DNA from: UBA9732 sp003456855
Lineage (GTDB): Bacteria; Spirochaetota; Spirochaetia; Sphaerochaetales; Sphaerochaetaceae
Length of the DNA: 14,487 bases
NCBI GenBank assembly: GCA_946626785.1
Contig: CAMOUY010000057.1
Span: 1-14,487 of the forward strand
Reading direction: 5' to 3'
A program made the translations under genes and the position numbers. Shown piece by piece: positions 1-6,645 of the stretch. Position 1 is the stretch's first letter; each line of letters begins with the position of its first letter. The notes under the pieces are model-generated. The model made no database searches, was not told the DNA's origin, and was given only the letters and a program-made list of their open reading frames with translations.

Positions 1-1
1 A

Positions 2-397
2 CTTATCATGGCCACGGCAGACCACAGCCAGATCAACTCGAAGTGGTTCTATCTAGAGGACTACCCTGATGTATATGAACTGCTTGTAAGACCTCATTCA
101 ATGGAGCACAGGTCTGCAACCTATTGGGTGAAACCAGGAACGCAGGAACTCTTCAAGGAGCGCTTCAACAGCCACTTCGCTCCGCATTTCAAGCTCATGA
201 CACACGACGAGTTCCTCGCAAGCGGCTTGCTTGGAAACGGCTCCCCTAGCCCACGTACCGATGGCTTTGTAGGTGATTTCGTTGCAATTGCCACTGACGA
301 GTACTGCCTGAGCGAGGTTCACGGGGACAATGACCTGGTAGGAATCCACGCCGGTTTGACCATAGAGGAGATGGAAGTTCCTTTGATTATTCTTTGA
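2..397 (+). CDS. Alkaline-phosphatase-superfamily enzyme, C-terminal part (5'-truncated by window edge)
   Basis: The reading frame is open from the first bases of the window (Leu-Ile before the first Met), so the ATG at 8 is internal and the gene starts upstream of the window. About 131 residues are visible. The first segment, LIMATADHSQ, matches the metal-binding 'TADHG' strand-turn of the alkaline phosphatase / type I phosphodiesterase-nucleotide pyrophosphatase fold, where the Asp and His bind metal. Near the C-terminus, GIHAGLTIEEMEVPLIIL matches the family's closing 'HxGLTxEEMxVPLI' segment, whose His is another metal ligand. Such enzymes hydrolyse phosphomonoesters or diesters; the substrate cannot be told from this fragment, and the nucleophile Thr/Ser would lie upstream. 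It is the only plus-strand gene here and converges on the lipoprotein gene with no intergenic base. The superfamily is fairly sure; the subfamily is not. Confidence 0.8.
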   Translation, partial: LIMATADHSQINSKWFYLEDYPDVYELLVRPHSMEHRSATYWVKPGTQELFKERFNSHFAPHFKLMTHDEFLASGLLGNGSPSPRTDGFVGDFVAIATDEYCLSEVHGDNDLVGIHAGLTIEEMEVPLIIL

Positions 398-1114
398 TTA
401 CTCTGATTCTGTTGTGGTTGTCTCGGCTTCAGGGACCTGCATTGCACCGACATATGTCAATGGAGACCAGAACAGGTTGCTGAAGTTGTCGCTCTGCACG
501 CTTATGGCTGCGAAGACTCTGATGTACTCATTCTCCGATGGATCGAAGTTGGAGTCGAAGCCAAGGTAGAAGAGAGTGCTGTCATCCTGGAGCTTCACAG
601 ACTTCTCATCATTGTCATAAGTCAATTCAATGTTGAGAGTTACGTCAGCTGTGTTGTCCAAGCCGGCTGTTGAAAGATATGTGTAGTATGGAGCCTCTAC
701 AACAGAGCCGTTGAGTGTGAACGCATAAGCATTGTACTCGACATTGTTGTAGGTGTAGTTGACTACAGGATCATCGATATCGGAGAGGTACACTACCCTT
801 CCATCGTTCGTTGCTGTTATGTAGGTGGACTTGAAGTTGCTTGGAATCCTGGACTTCTCGCTGTTGGCGTTTGAGCTGTCGTCAAGGTAATAGACCAGAA
901 GAAGCCCTATCTTGTCCACACTTCCGGCAACCGATGAATCAGATGAATATGAAACGGTGAATGATGTTGTCTGGTCAGCTGAAGAGACCTGTGTGAACTT
1001 GACGGTCGGGACTATGTAGGTCGGCACTCCACAGGAAGTCAGGAGCGCCAGAAGGGTCAAAAAAACAGACGCCACCATCAATGTGAAAATAGATGAATGG
1101 CGTCTGGTTTTCAT
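398..1114 (-). CDS. Predicted lipoprotein of unknown function
   Basis: This 238-residue protein has a clear type II signal peptide: basic MKTRR, a hydrophobic stretch at about residues 9-25, then the lipobox LTSC with the acylated Cys at residue 28. The mature part is rich in Ser, Thr, Tyr and Asp, has alternating hydrophobic/polar runs that suggest beta structure, and ends in an acidic Thr/Glu tail (about residues 229-238). I recognise no family or enzymatic motif. The ATG is supported by a GGAAGG Shine-Dalgarno about 7 bases upstream. The gene follows the TPR membrane protein by 18 bases and is the last gene of the scpB-rpsA block, so it is probably co-transcribed at its 3' end. It is expected to be lipid-anchored at the cell envelope. 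No terminator is visible: its TAA abuts the stop codon of the convergent gene. Confidence 0.82.
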   Translation of the reverse strand: MKTRRHSSIFTLMVASVFLTLLALLTSCGVPTYIVPTVKFTQVSSADQTTSFTVSYSSDSSVAGSVDKIGLLLVYYLDDSSNANSEKSRIPSNFKSTYITATNDGRVVYLSDIDDPVVNYTYNNVEYNAYAFTLNGSVVEAPYYTYLSTAGLDNTADVTLNIELTYDNDEKSVKLQDDSTLFYLGFDSNFDPSENEYIRVFAAISVQSDNFSNLFWSPLTYVGAMQVPEAETTTTESE

Positions 1115-1132
1115 GTGAAGACCTTCCGTTAA

Positions 1133-1801
1133 TTAGAGGACGTTAGCAAGGTTCTGAGCAAGCTTTCCGTACTCTGAGTTTGGATAGTAATCAGCTACCT
1201 GAGCGAATGTTGCCTGAGCCAGCTGAGTGTTGCCCTGCTGGTAGTACATTCTAGCGACATTGAACAGAGCCTTTGCTGCTGTGCCGCTCTCTGGATAATC
1301 GTTGTAGATCTGGTTGTAAAGCTCAAGAGCCTTTGCACTGTCCCCACCCTCCTCTGCGCATGCTGCTGCATTTGCAAGTGAAAGAGGAGCAAGATAGATG
1401 CTCTTGTTCAGGTCATAGGCTTTCATGAATGCATCAGAAGCCTCTGTGTAGTTCTGCTGCTGGTAGTAGACCAGACCCAGAAGGTACTGGGACTTGACTG
1501 AAGCATAGGAACTACCCTTGACCATAGCCTGGAGGTCAGCTGTAAGAGCTGTCCAGTCCTGTGCATCGGATGCAAGGACTTCAGCATACTGCTGCTCAAG
1601 CTTGGCAATCTTGATCTGGGTCTTATCCTTAGCGCTGTTGACAGCGTTTACAGCAATGATTGCTGCAAGGATGCCAACAATGATAACTGCGCAGATGACA
1701 ATCAGAATCAACTTGTTCTTCTCGAAGAACGTGGAGACTGATCCAATCATCTTCTCTTCAGTTGAAAGGGTCTTCTCTGTAGAGAGATTCTTCTTCGCCA
1801 T
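1133..1801 (-). CDS. Membrane-anchored tetratricopeptide-repeat protein
   Basis: This 222-residue protein has a polar N-terminus, a single strongly hydrophobic helix at about residues 31-53, a short coiled-coil-like stretch (about 62-76), and then TPR-type helix pairs. The best repeats contain YLLGLVYYQQQNYTEASDAF (starting near 106) and, towards the C-terminus, ALFNVARMYYQQGNTQLAQA, with a further repeat between them. The layout (short N-terminal tail, one membrane helix, TPRs outside) resembles YfgM-like or BamD-like envelope scaffolds, but similarity is only architectural. The ATG has an AGGAG site 8 bases upstream that lies in the 3' end of rpsA; only 2 bases separate the two genes, which suggests translational coupling. 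The likely role is protein-protein interaction at the membrane; the partner is unknown, though the downstream lipoprotein is an obvious candidate to test. Confidence 0.82.
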   Translation of the reverse strand: MAKKNLSTEKTLSTEEKMIGSVSTFFEKNKLILIVICAVIIVGILAAIIAVNAVNSAKDKTQIKIAKLEQQYAEVLASDAQDWTALTADLQAMVKGSSYASVKSQYLLGLVYYQQQNYTEASDAFMKAYDLNKSIYLAPLSLANAAACAEEGGDSAKALELYNQIYNDYPESGTAAKALFNVARMYYQQGNTQLAQATFAQVADYYPNSEYGKLAQNLANVL

Positions 1802-1803
1802 CT

Positions 1804-3513
1804 TTACTTCTCCTCACGTGAAGAGATGAGATCAGCGAATGTGATGACATCGTCGTCATCGTCGTTTGACATGTACTTTGCAACCTCAGACTGCTGCTCG
1901 CGCTTCTTCATCTCCTTGATTGAGAGAGAAAGCTTCTGCTGCTGTGGGATTACATCCATGACAAGAGCGGAGACTGTGTCGCCGACATTGAATCTCTTGA
2001 GAGCCTCATCGGTGTACTCCTCATCCGGTCCGACTGTAGCGAACTTAGGAATGAGTCCCTCGATGTCTCCAAGAACCTTGACGAACACGCCGAAGTCAGT
2101 GACGTTGGAAACTGTTCCGGTGATGACTGATCCCTTCGGATACTGCTGTCTGAGGGTCTGCCATGGGTTGTTCTCGAGCTGCTTGACACCAAGTCTGATT
2201 CTGTGGTTCTCAGGCTCAACCTTAGTGACTGTAACGTCGATGACATCGCCTTCCTTGCAGAAGGATGAGATGTTCTTGATCTTCTTTGTCCAGGAAACAT
2301 CATCAACATGGAGGAATCCATCGATTCCGTCCTCGAGGTTGACGAATGCACCACTGTTGGTGACCTTGACAACTGGTCTTGAAAGGACTGTTCCGATTGG
2401 ATATCTCTCAGCGATTGTGTTCCATGGGTTGTCCTGGAGCTGCTTGATTCCGAGGGAGACTCTCTTCTTCTCGAGGTCGTAGCCGAGGATCTTGCACTGT
2501 ACAACGTCACCGATGTTCAGGACTTCCTTAGGATTGTTGATTCTCTTTGTCCAGCTCAGCTCTGAGATGTGTGCGAGGCCTTCGATGCCAGGAGCGATCT
2601 CAATGAATGCGCCGAATGTTGTCATCTTTGTAACAGGTGCTGTAATAACATCGCCAACCTTGAAGTTGTCCTCGAATGTTGTCCATGGATCCTGCTGCAT
2701 ATGCTTGAGAGAAAGGTTGATCTTCTTTGTCTCTGGATCGATGTTGATCAGTCTGAGCTGGATCTTCTCGCCCTTCTTGACGAAATCCCTTGGGCGGCTC
2801 ACGTGTCCCCAAGACATGTCGTTCAGATGGAGCAGACCATCGAAACCACCAAGGTCGATGAATGCGCCGAAGCTTGTGAATGACTTCACAACGCCCTCAA
2901 CGACGTCGCCGATCTTGACTGTTGAGAAGAACTTCTCTCTGTTTTCCTTGATCTTCTTCTCAAGGTAATCACGTCTGGAAACGACGCTCTTGAGCTTGCT
3001 TCCACCGTGGAACTTTTCAATGATGAAATAGTCGGAGATTCCGAGAAGGCTCTCCGGGTTCTCTGTTCTTGTGATGTCAGCCTTTGACAACGGGCAGAAA
3101 CCGTAGTAATCGGAGCCGAGGTCAACCTCGAATCCACCGTTGATGACCTTGACGAACTTTCCCTCTACAGGGGTCTTGTCATCTGCAGCCTGCTTGAGCT
3201 CTTCGCCTCTGGCCTTGACGTCTGCCTTCTTCTTGGAAATGATGACCTGGCCACCCTTTCCTTCCTTGTTTACAATCAGAACGGTGACAGGCTCGCCAAT
3301 GGCTGGAACCTCATCGAACTCCTCAAGAGGAAGTCTTCCCTCTGACTTGTAACCTACATCAACAAACACCGTCTCGTTATTGACCTGAACCACAGTACCG
3401 GTAACGAGCTGACCGTCCTCGATTCCATCAAGAGATTTAAGATACTCCTCCTGCATCATGCTCTGCATGCTCTCGGTGGTATCCTGCATTTCATTTTCTC
3501 TTTCTTCAGACAC
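1804..3513 (-). CDS. rpsA: 30S ribosomal protein S1, six S1 domains
   Basis: This 569-residue protein carries six S1 (OB-fold RNA-binding) domains, beginning near QLVTGTVV, TPVEGKFV, DVVEGVVKSF, DVITAPVTKM, TVLSRPVVKV and SVITGTVSNV. Domains 3 to 5 show the classic 'FGAFI/GAFV ... GLLH/GLAH/GFLH ... SW' signatures and the repeated 'LKHMQQDPW'-type linkers. S1 binds mRNA leaders and recruits them to the 30S subunit. The length and six domains match the full-length type. The start is GTG at 3511-3513, supported by AGGAG at 3523-3527 (9-base spacing); an in-frame ATG eight codons downstream is the only nearby alternative. The protein ends with an acidic tail containing five Asp in a row. It follows cmk by 29 bases, a pairing common in bacteria, and leads directly into the TPR gene. 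Confidence 0.97.
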   Translation of the reverse strand: MSEERENEMQDTTESMQSMMQEEYLKSLDGIEDGQLVTGTVVQVNNETVFVDVGYKSEGRLPLEEFDEVPAIGEPVTVLIVNKEGKGGQVIISKKKADVKARGEELKQAADDKTPVEGKFVKVINGGFEVDLGSDYYGFCPLSKADITRTENPESLLGISDYFIIEKFHGGSKLKSVVSRRDYLEKKIKENREKFFSTVKIGDVVEGVVKSFTSFGAFIDLGGFDGLLHLNDMSWGHVSRPRDFVKKGEKIQLRLINIDPETKKINLSLKHMQQDPWTTFEDNFKVGDVITAPVTKMTTFGAFIEIAPGIEGLAHISELSWTKRINNPKEVLNIGDVVQCKILGYDLEKKRVSLGIKQLQDNPWNTIAERYPIGTVLSRPVVKVTNSGAFVNLEDGIDGFLHVDDVSWTKKIKNISSFCKEGDVIDVTVTKVEPENHRIRLGVKQLENNPWQTLRQQYPKGSVITGTVSNVTDFGVFVKVLGDIEGLIPKFATVGPDEEYTDEALKRFNVGDTVSALVMDVIPQQQKLSLSIKEMKKREQQSEVAKYMSNDDDDDVITFADLISSREEK

Positions 3514-3542
3514 TTTGTTTTTCTCCTGATCCTTAATTTAAT

Positions 3543-4184
3543 CTATGCATTTTCGCCTTTTATGGCTTTTACAACTTTCTCACAAACTTGCTTAATGGTC
3601 AAGTAAGATGTATCTATATATTGTGCATCAGGGGCAATTTTTAGGCCTCCAACAGGTTTGTTGCGGTCAATTGCGTCCCTTTCAATGATTTCAGCAAGCA
3701 CTTTATCGTATTCCATGGCCTTTGGGTTCTGGTCAAAACGCCTCTGGGCACGGATTTCAGGCTTTGCATCGAAGAAGAACTTGTGCTCGGCATTCGGGAA
3801 GACGACAGTTGTCATGTCCCTTCCCTCGCAGATGATGTCCAGCTTCTGAGTCAGCGCATGGATGTTCTCGTTGACTATCGCCCTGACCTCCGGATTCACG
3901 GAGACCTTGGATGACCAAAGGTCGATTGCAGGTGTATGGAGCTCTGCCTCCACATCCTCGCCGTCAAGGTAGAAATGACCGTCTCTTACCTCAAAGACAG
4001 CCTCCCTGGCAGCCTTAACACACTGCTCGGGGTTTGATGGATCCATGTTGTTGTGGAGGATCCTGTACGTGACACCCCTGTAGAAGTTACCGGAGTTCAG
4101 ATAATACAGGCCAAGCTGCTGTCCAACCATCTTTGCAATTGAGCTCTTTCCGACTCCAGCAGGTCCATCAATAGCTACGATCAT
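3543..4184 (-). CDS. cmk: Cytidylate (CMP/dCMP) kinase
   Basis: This cytoplasmic NMP kinase phosphorylates CMP and dCMP with ATP in pyrimidine nucleotide synthesis and salvage. The P-loop GPAGVGKSS is at residues 7-15, followed by LNSGNFYRGVT, the counterpart of the family's 'LDTGAMYRAVT' CMP-site segment, and CEGRDMTTVVFP, the counterpart of 'GRDMGTVVFP'; the usual Gly is Thr here. The lid and C-terminal region (KPEIRAQRR, ERDAIDRNKPVGGLK) is intact. I place the start at ATG 4182-4184 (213 residues), because AAGGGG lies 8 bases upstream; the in-frame GTG two codons earlier would sit almost on that site. With this start, only 2 bases separate it from the TGA of the pseudouridine synthase gene, so translation is probably coupled. 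The kinase call is firm. Confidence 0.95.
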   Translation of the reverse strand: MIVAIDGPAGVGKSSIAKMVGQQLGLYYLNSGNFYRGVTYRILHNNMDPSNPEQCVKAAREAVFEVRDGHFYLDGEDVEAELHTPAIDLWSSKVSVNPEVRAIVNENIHALTQKLDIICEGRDMTTVVFPNAEHKFFFDAKPEIRAQRRFDQNPKAMEYDKVLAEIIERDAIDRNKPVGGLKIAPDAQYIDTSYLTIKQVCEKVVKAIKGENA

Positions 4185-4186
4185 TT

Positions 4187-4906
4187 TCACTTCCCCTTTC
4201 TAGCGCTCTTCTCGAGTCCCAGGACCTCTCCCTTGGTGAGTCTTCTGAACTGACCGCCCTGAAGATCTCCCAATTTGATGTCCCCGATTCTTATTCTTGT
4301 TAGCTTCTTCACCTCATATCCCAGGATTTCGAACATGTTTCTGATCTCGCGGTTCTTGCCTTCGGTGAGCACCACGGAGACCTCCTTCTTGGAGAGAAGC
4401 TTGTAGGATTTGATCTTGTAAGGTTTGACCAGGCCCCTGTAGGCGTCATCCAGATCCTTCTTTGCAAGTTCATGGTCGACCTTGACTATGTACTCCTTCT
4501 CTGTCTCCGAGGATGGATGCATGACCAGATTGGCCCAATCACCGTCATTTGTGAACAGAATGAGGCCCTGTGAGTCCTTGTCCAGCCTTCCGACATTGAA
4601 CAGGAGATTCCTCTCCGGGATGTCGATCAGGTCTCTGGCGTAGGCAGTCTCATTGGGGTCATGGTTCGTGCAGACGAAGCCCCTTGGCTTGTTGAGCGCA
4701 AAGTACAGAGTCTGCTCGGCAGGTTCTGCAAGGACGTCGTCGACATATACGATATCGTCCTCATTGACCTTGGTGCCAAGCTCGATGACGATCTTGTTGT
4801 TCACGGAGACCCTGCCCTCTGTGATCAGGGTCTCACATCCTCTGCGAGAACCCACACCGCATTTGGCGAGGTAGCTCTGGAGCCTTATTGGATATTCAAT
4901 TTTCAT
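4187..4906 (-). CDS. rluB: RsuA/RluB/RluE/RluF-family pseudouridine synthase
   Basis: This 239-residue protein begins with an S4 RNA-binding domain (about residues 7-55, SYLAKCGVGSRRGCETLI) followed by the RsuA-type catalytic domain. The catalytic motif GRLDKDSQGLILFTNDGD has its Asp at about residue 109, and the family's downstream KEYIV and EGKNREIRNMF segments are present. It isomerises uridine to pseudouridine in ribosomal RNA. The position next to scpB and cmk is the usual place for rluB (23S rRNA), which is why I use that symbol; the sequence alone cannot exclude another rRNA target. The ATG is preceded by AAGGAAG and overlaps the 3' end of scpB by 11 bases. No odd features were seen. 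Confidence 0.88.
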   Translation of the reverse strand: MKIEYPIRLQSYLAKCGVGSRRGCETLITEGRVSVNNKIVIELGTKVNEDDIVYVDDVLAEPAEQTLYFALNKPRGFVCTNHDPNETAYARDLIDIPERNLLFNVGRLDKDSQGLILFTNDGDWANLVMHPSSETEKEYIVKVDHELAKKDLDDAYRGLVKPYKIKSYKLLSKKEVSVVLTEGKNREIRNMFEILGYEVKKLTRIRIGDIKLGDLQGGQFRRLTKGEVLGLEKSARKGK

Positions 4907-5444
4907 CTTCTTCCTTTTCGAATCTCTGTCTGTCTATCTCTGAGAGCTTCGGCAATGCGCTTATTGAATCCAGCTTGAACGTGTATAGGAACTTCCTGGT
5001 CGTGCCATAGAGACACGGATGGCCCTGGACGTCCTTTCTGCCGACTACCTTGATGTAATCGCGCTCGCGCAGAATCCTTATTATCGAGTCAGAGACAACG
5101 CCTCTGATCTTTGTGATCTCGCTTCTTGTTATAGGCTGTGAATAGGCAACGATGGCCAAGGTCTCGATTGCGGCCTTTGAAAGGCGTTTGTCGATCTTCT
5201 TGCCGTAGCAAGCACGGAGCTTCTCATTGAGGTTCGATACCGGAACGAATGAATATGTCTCTGAATTCTCCACCAGTGCAAGGCCGTGGTCATCTGAGTA
5301 GTAGACCTCGGAGATCTCATTTAGAGCCCTCTCGACCTGGTGGTCTGATAGTCCTGTAAGTTTCCCTATTCTTTCGACTGAAAGCGGCTCGTTCTCAAGA
5401 AAGAGTATCGCCTCGATCAGTCTTGCATTCTCTGTCAGCGTCAT
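4896..5444 (-). CDS. scpB: Segregation and condensation protein B
   Basis: This 182-residue protein has two winged-helix domains: the N-terminal one with LIEAILFLENEPLSVERIGKLTG (about residues 9-31), and the second with the family hallmark AIETLAIVAYSQPITRSEIT and the following IRGVVSDSIIRILRERDYI. ScpB dimerises and binds ScpA, and together they bridge the SMC heads in chromosome condensation and segregation. The usual partner gene scpA is about 6.3 kb away, on the far side of the lysine cassette. I see no Shine-Dalgarno before the ATG (5442-5444); instead a perfect TATAAT ends 8 bases upstream, so the transcript may start at or next to the start codon. The next downstream gene overlaps it by 11 bases. 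The family call is firm; leaderless expression is inference. Confidence 0.93.
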   Translation of the reverse strand: MTLTENARLIEAILFLENEPLSVERIGKLTGLSDHQVERALNEISEVYYSDDHGLALVENSETYSFVPVSNLNEKLRACYGKKIDKRLSKAAIETLAIVAYSQPITRSEITKIRGVVSDSIIRILRERDYIKVVGRKDVQGHPCLYGTTRKFLYTFKLDSISALPKLSEIDRQRFEKEEDEN

Positions 5445-5451
5445 TTCAAGT

Positions 5452-5483
5452 AATTATATTGGGAAAACAAACAATATACAATT
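5452..5483. repeat. Imperfect inverted repeat over the scpB promoter
   Basis: The arms at 5472-5483 and 5452-5461 pair as AATT plus ATATTG, with a 2-base bulge and a 10-base loop. One arm covers the -35 box and the other the -10 box of the candidate scpB promoter. It is too AT-rich and lacks a T-run in the right place to be a convincing terminator for the upstream operon. It might be an operator or just AT-rich sequence. Confidence 0.35.
5453..5481 (-). promoter_or_regulatory. Candidate sigma70-type promoter for scpB
   Basis: On the minus strand, TTGTAT (5476-5481) and a perfect TATAAT (5453-5458) are separated by exactly 17 bases. The -10 box ends 8 bases before the scpB ATG, so transcription would begin around 5444-5446. 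The -35 match is only 3 of 6 and the region is AT-rich, so a chance match is possible. Confidence 0.5.
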
Positions 5484-5499
5484 ATTAACAACGATTAAA

Positions 5500-6645
5500 T
5501 CAGGTTGTTTTCAGATAGTTCTCGATTGTCTTGGCGTATAGTGCTGCAGCATAGATTGCAGCCTTCACATCAGGAAGGAAGGTCGGTGAATGCAGAGGTT
5601 CTGTGCATCCTGCACCTATGTGGCAGAACGAGCCTGAACAGGCATCTATGAAGTAACCGAAGTCCTCAGTCGTCATTGTAGGCTCATCCAGTATCTTGGT
5701 CCTGTCATCGCCGAAGAGACCTCGTGAGGTCTTCTCGAACAGGCTTGTCTCCGCATCGGTGTTCACGACCCCACCATAGGAATCGCGGATCTCAACCTCT
5801 GACGAGACTCCGAACTCGGCATCTAGCTTGGCTACAGTTTCCTTGATGGCCTGCCTCATGTAGTTTCTGTTCTCCGGGCCAAGGGTCCTGAGAATGCCTG
5901 AGAACATGGCCTTGTCAGCGATTATGTTGCAGGCTGTGCCTGAAAGAAGCCGGCCTATCGTGAAGACGCACCTGTCATTGTTCGGGGCATGGACCGTAGA
6001 GAGCGCCGATACCATCTCAACAGCAGCCAGAAGGGCGTTTCTGCCCTTTTCTGGTGTTGCTCCATGACAGGATTTGCCGTGCACAGTGACTGTTATGACG
6101 TCAGAGGCGGCATAGAACTTGCCGTATCTGAAGCCGAAGGTTCCCACAGGAAGATCTGGGGCAACATGCCCGCCGAATACTGCAGAGACACCGTCTATGG
6201 CTCCAGCATCAATCATCCTCTGGGCACCACCCTTGCCTTCCTCGTCAGGCTGGAACAGGAATACCACGTCGCCATTCAGATGGTCCTTGTTCTCTGACAG
6301 AAGCTTTGCAGCACCGATTGCAGCTGTCATGTGAATGTCATGGCCGCAGGCATGCATAGTGCCGTCATTTAAGGATTTGAAAGCGCAGTTTGTAGCTTCA
6401 GAGACTGGAAGAGCGTCCATGTCAGCCCTGAGACCGACCTTCTTGCCCTTCTCTTTGCCATAAAGCGTGGCCACAAGTGCCGTGCCGAGTATTCGTCTGA
6501 CGTCAAGGCCAAGGCCCCTGAGTATCCTCTCAAGGTAGTCGCTGGTCCAGTTCTCGTTGTTTCCAAGCTCCGGATGCCTGTGAAGGTCCTGCCTTATTGC
6601 ATTGAGGTCTGATTCAATCTGTTTCGCTCTTTCAAGATAGTCCAT
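5500..6645 (-). CDS. M20D-family amidohydrolase, probable N-acetyl-L,L-diaminopimelate deacetylase
   Basis: This 381-residue cytoplasmic metallo-amidohydrolase probably removes the acetyl group from N-acetyl-L,L-diaminopimelate to give L,L-diaminopimelate. Visible M20D motifs are GLRADMDALPV (71-81), MHACGHDIHM with metal-ligand Cys100 and His102, PDEEGKGGA with the catalytic and ligand Glu pair at 135-136, FGGHV with His160, and the C-terminal TTEDFGYF and LHSPTF. M20D enzymes also hydrolyse other acyl-amino acids; the substrate is inferred from its place as the last gene of a dap operon containing dapH and a matching aminotransferase. An open frame continues 43 codons upstream, but that stretch is Ser/Thr/Arg-rich noise inside the aminotransferase gene. 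The ATG at 6643-6645 has AGGAG 5 bases upstream and begins the normal MDYLERAKQIE helix. It overlaps the upstream gene by 14 bases. Confidence 0.9.
   Translation of the reverse strand: MDYLERAKQIESDLNAIRQDLHRHPELGNNENWTSDYLERILRGLGLDVRRILGTALVATLYGKEKGKKVGLRADMDALPVSEATNCAFKSLNDGTMHACGHDIHMTAAIGAAKLLSENKDHLNGDVVFLFQPDEEGKGGAQRMIDAGAIDGVSAVFGGHVAPDLPVGTFGFRYGKFYAASDVITVTVHGKSCHGATPEKGRNALLAAVEMVSALSTVHAPNNDRCVFTIGRLLSGTACNIIADKAMFSGILRTLGPENRNYMRQAIKETVAKLDAEFGVSSEVEIRDSYGGVVNTDAETSLFEKTSRGLFGDDRTKILDEPTMTTEDFGYFIDACSGSFCHIGAGCTEPLHSPTFLPDVKAAIYAAALYAKTIENYLKTT

Noticed and set aside
1850..1875. Repeated GAT/GAC run at the rpsA 3' end as a tandem repeat element
   Set aside because: It is simply a short run of Asp codons in the acidic C-terminal tail of S1.
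1826..2968. Long plus-strand open frames opposite rpsA
   Set aside because: They are antisense shadows of a six-domain S1 gene, with Ser/Cys/Phe-rich composition and no recognisable motif.
4185..4190. GTG start for cmk giving a GTGA overlap with the pseudouridine synthase gene
   Set aside because: The AAGGGG site is too close to that GTG; the ATG at 4184 is 8 bases from it and begins the normal MIVAIDGPAG strand.
5445..5499. Inverted repeat as terminator of the lysine operon
   Set aside because: The stem is short, bulged and AT-only apart from one pair, and no T-run follows; promoter or operator use is the better reading.
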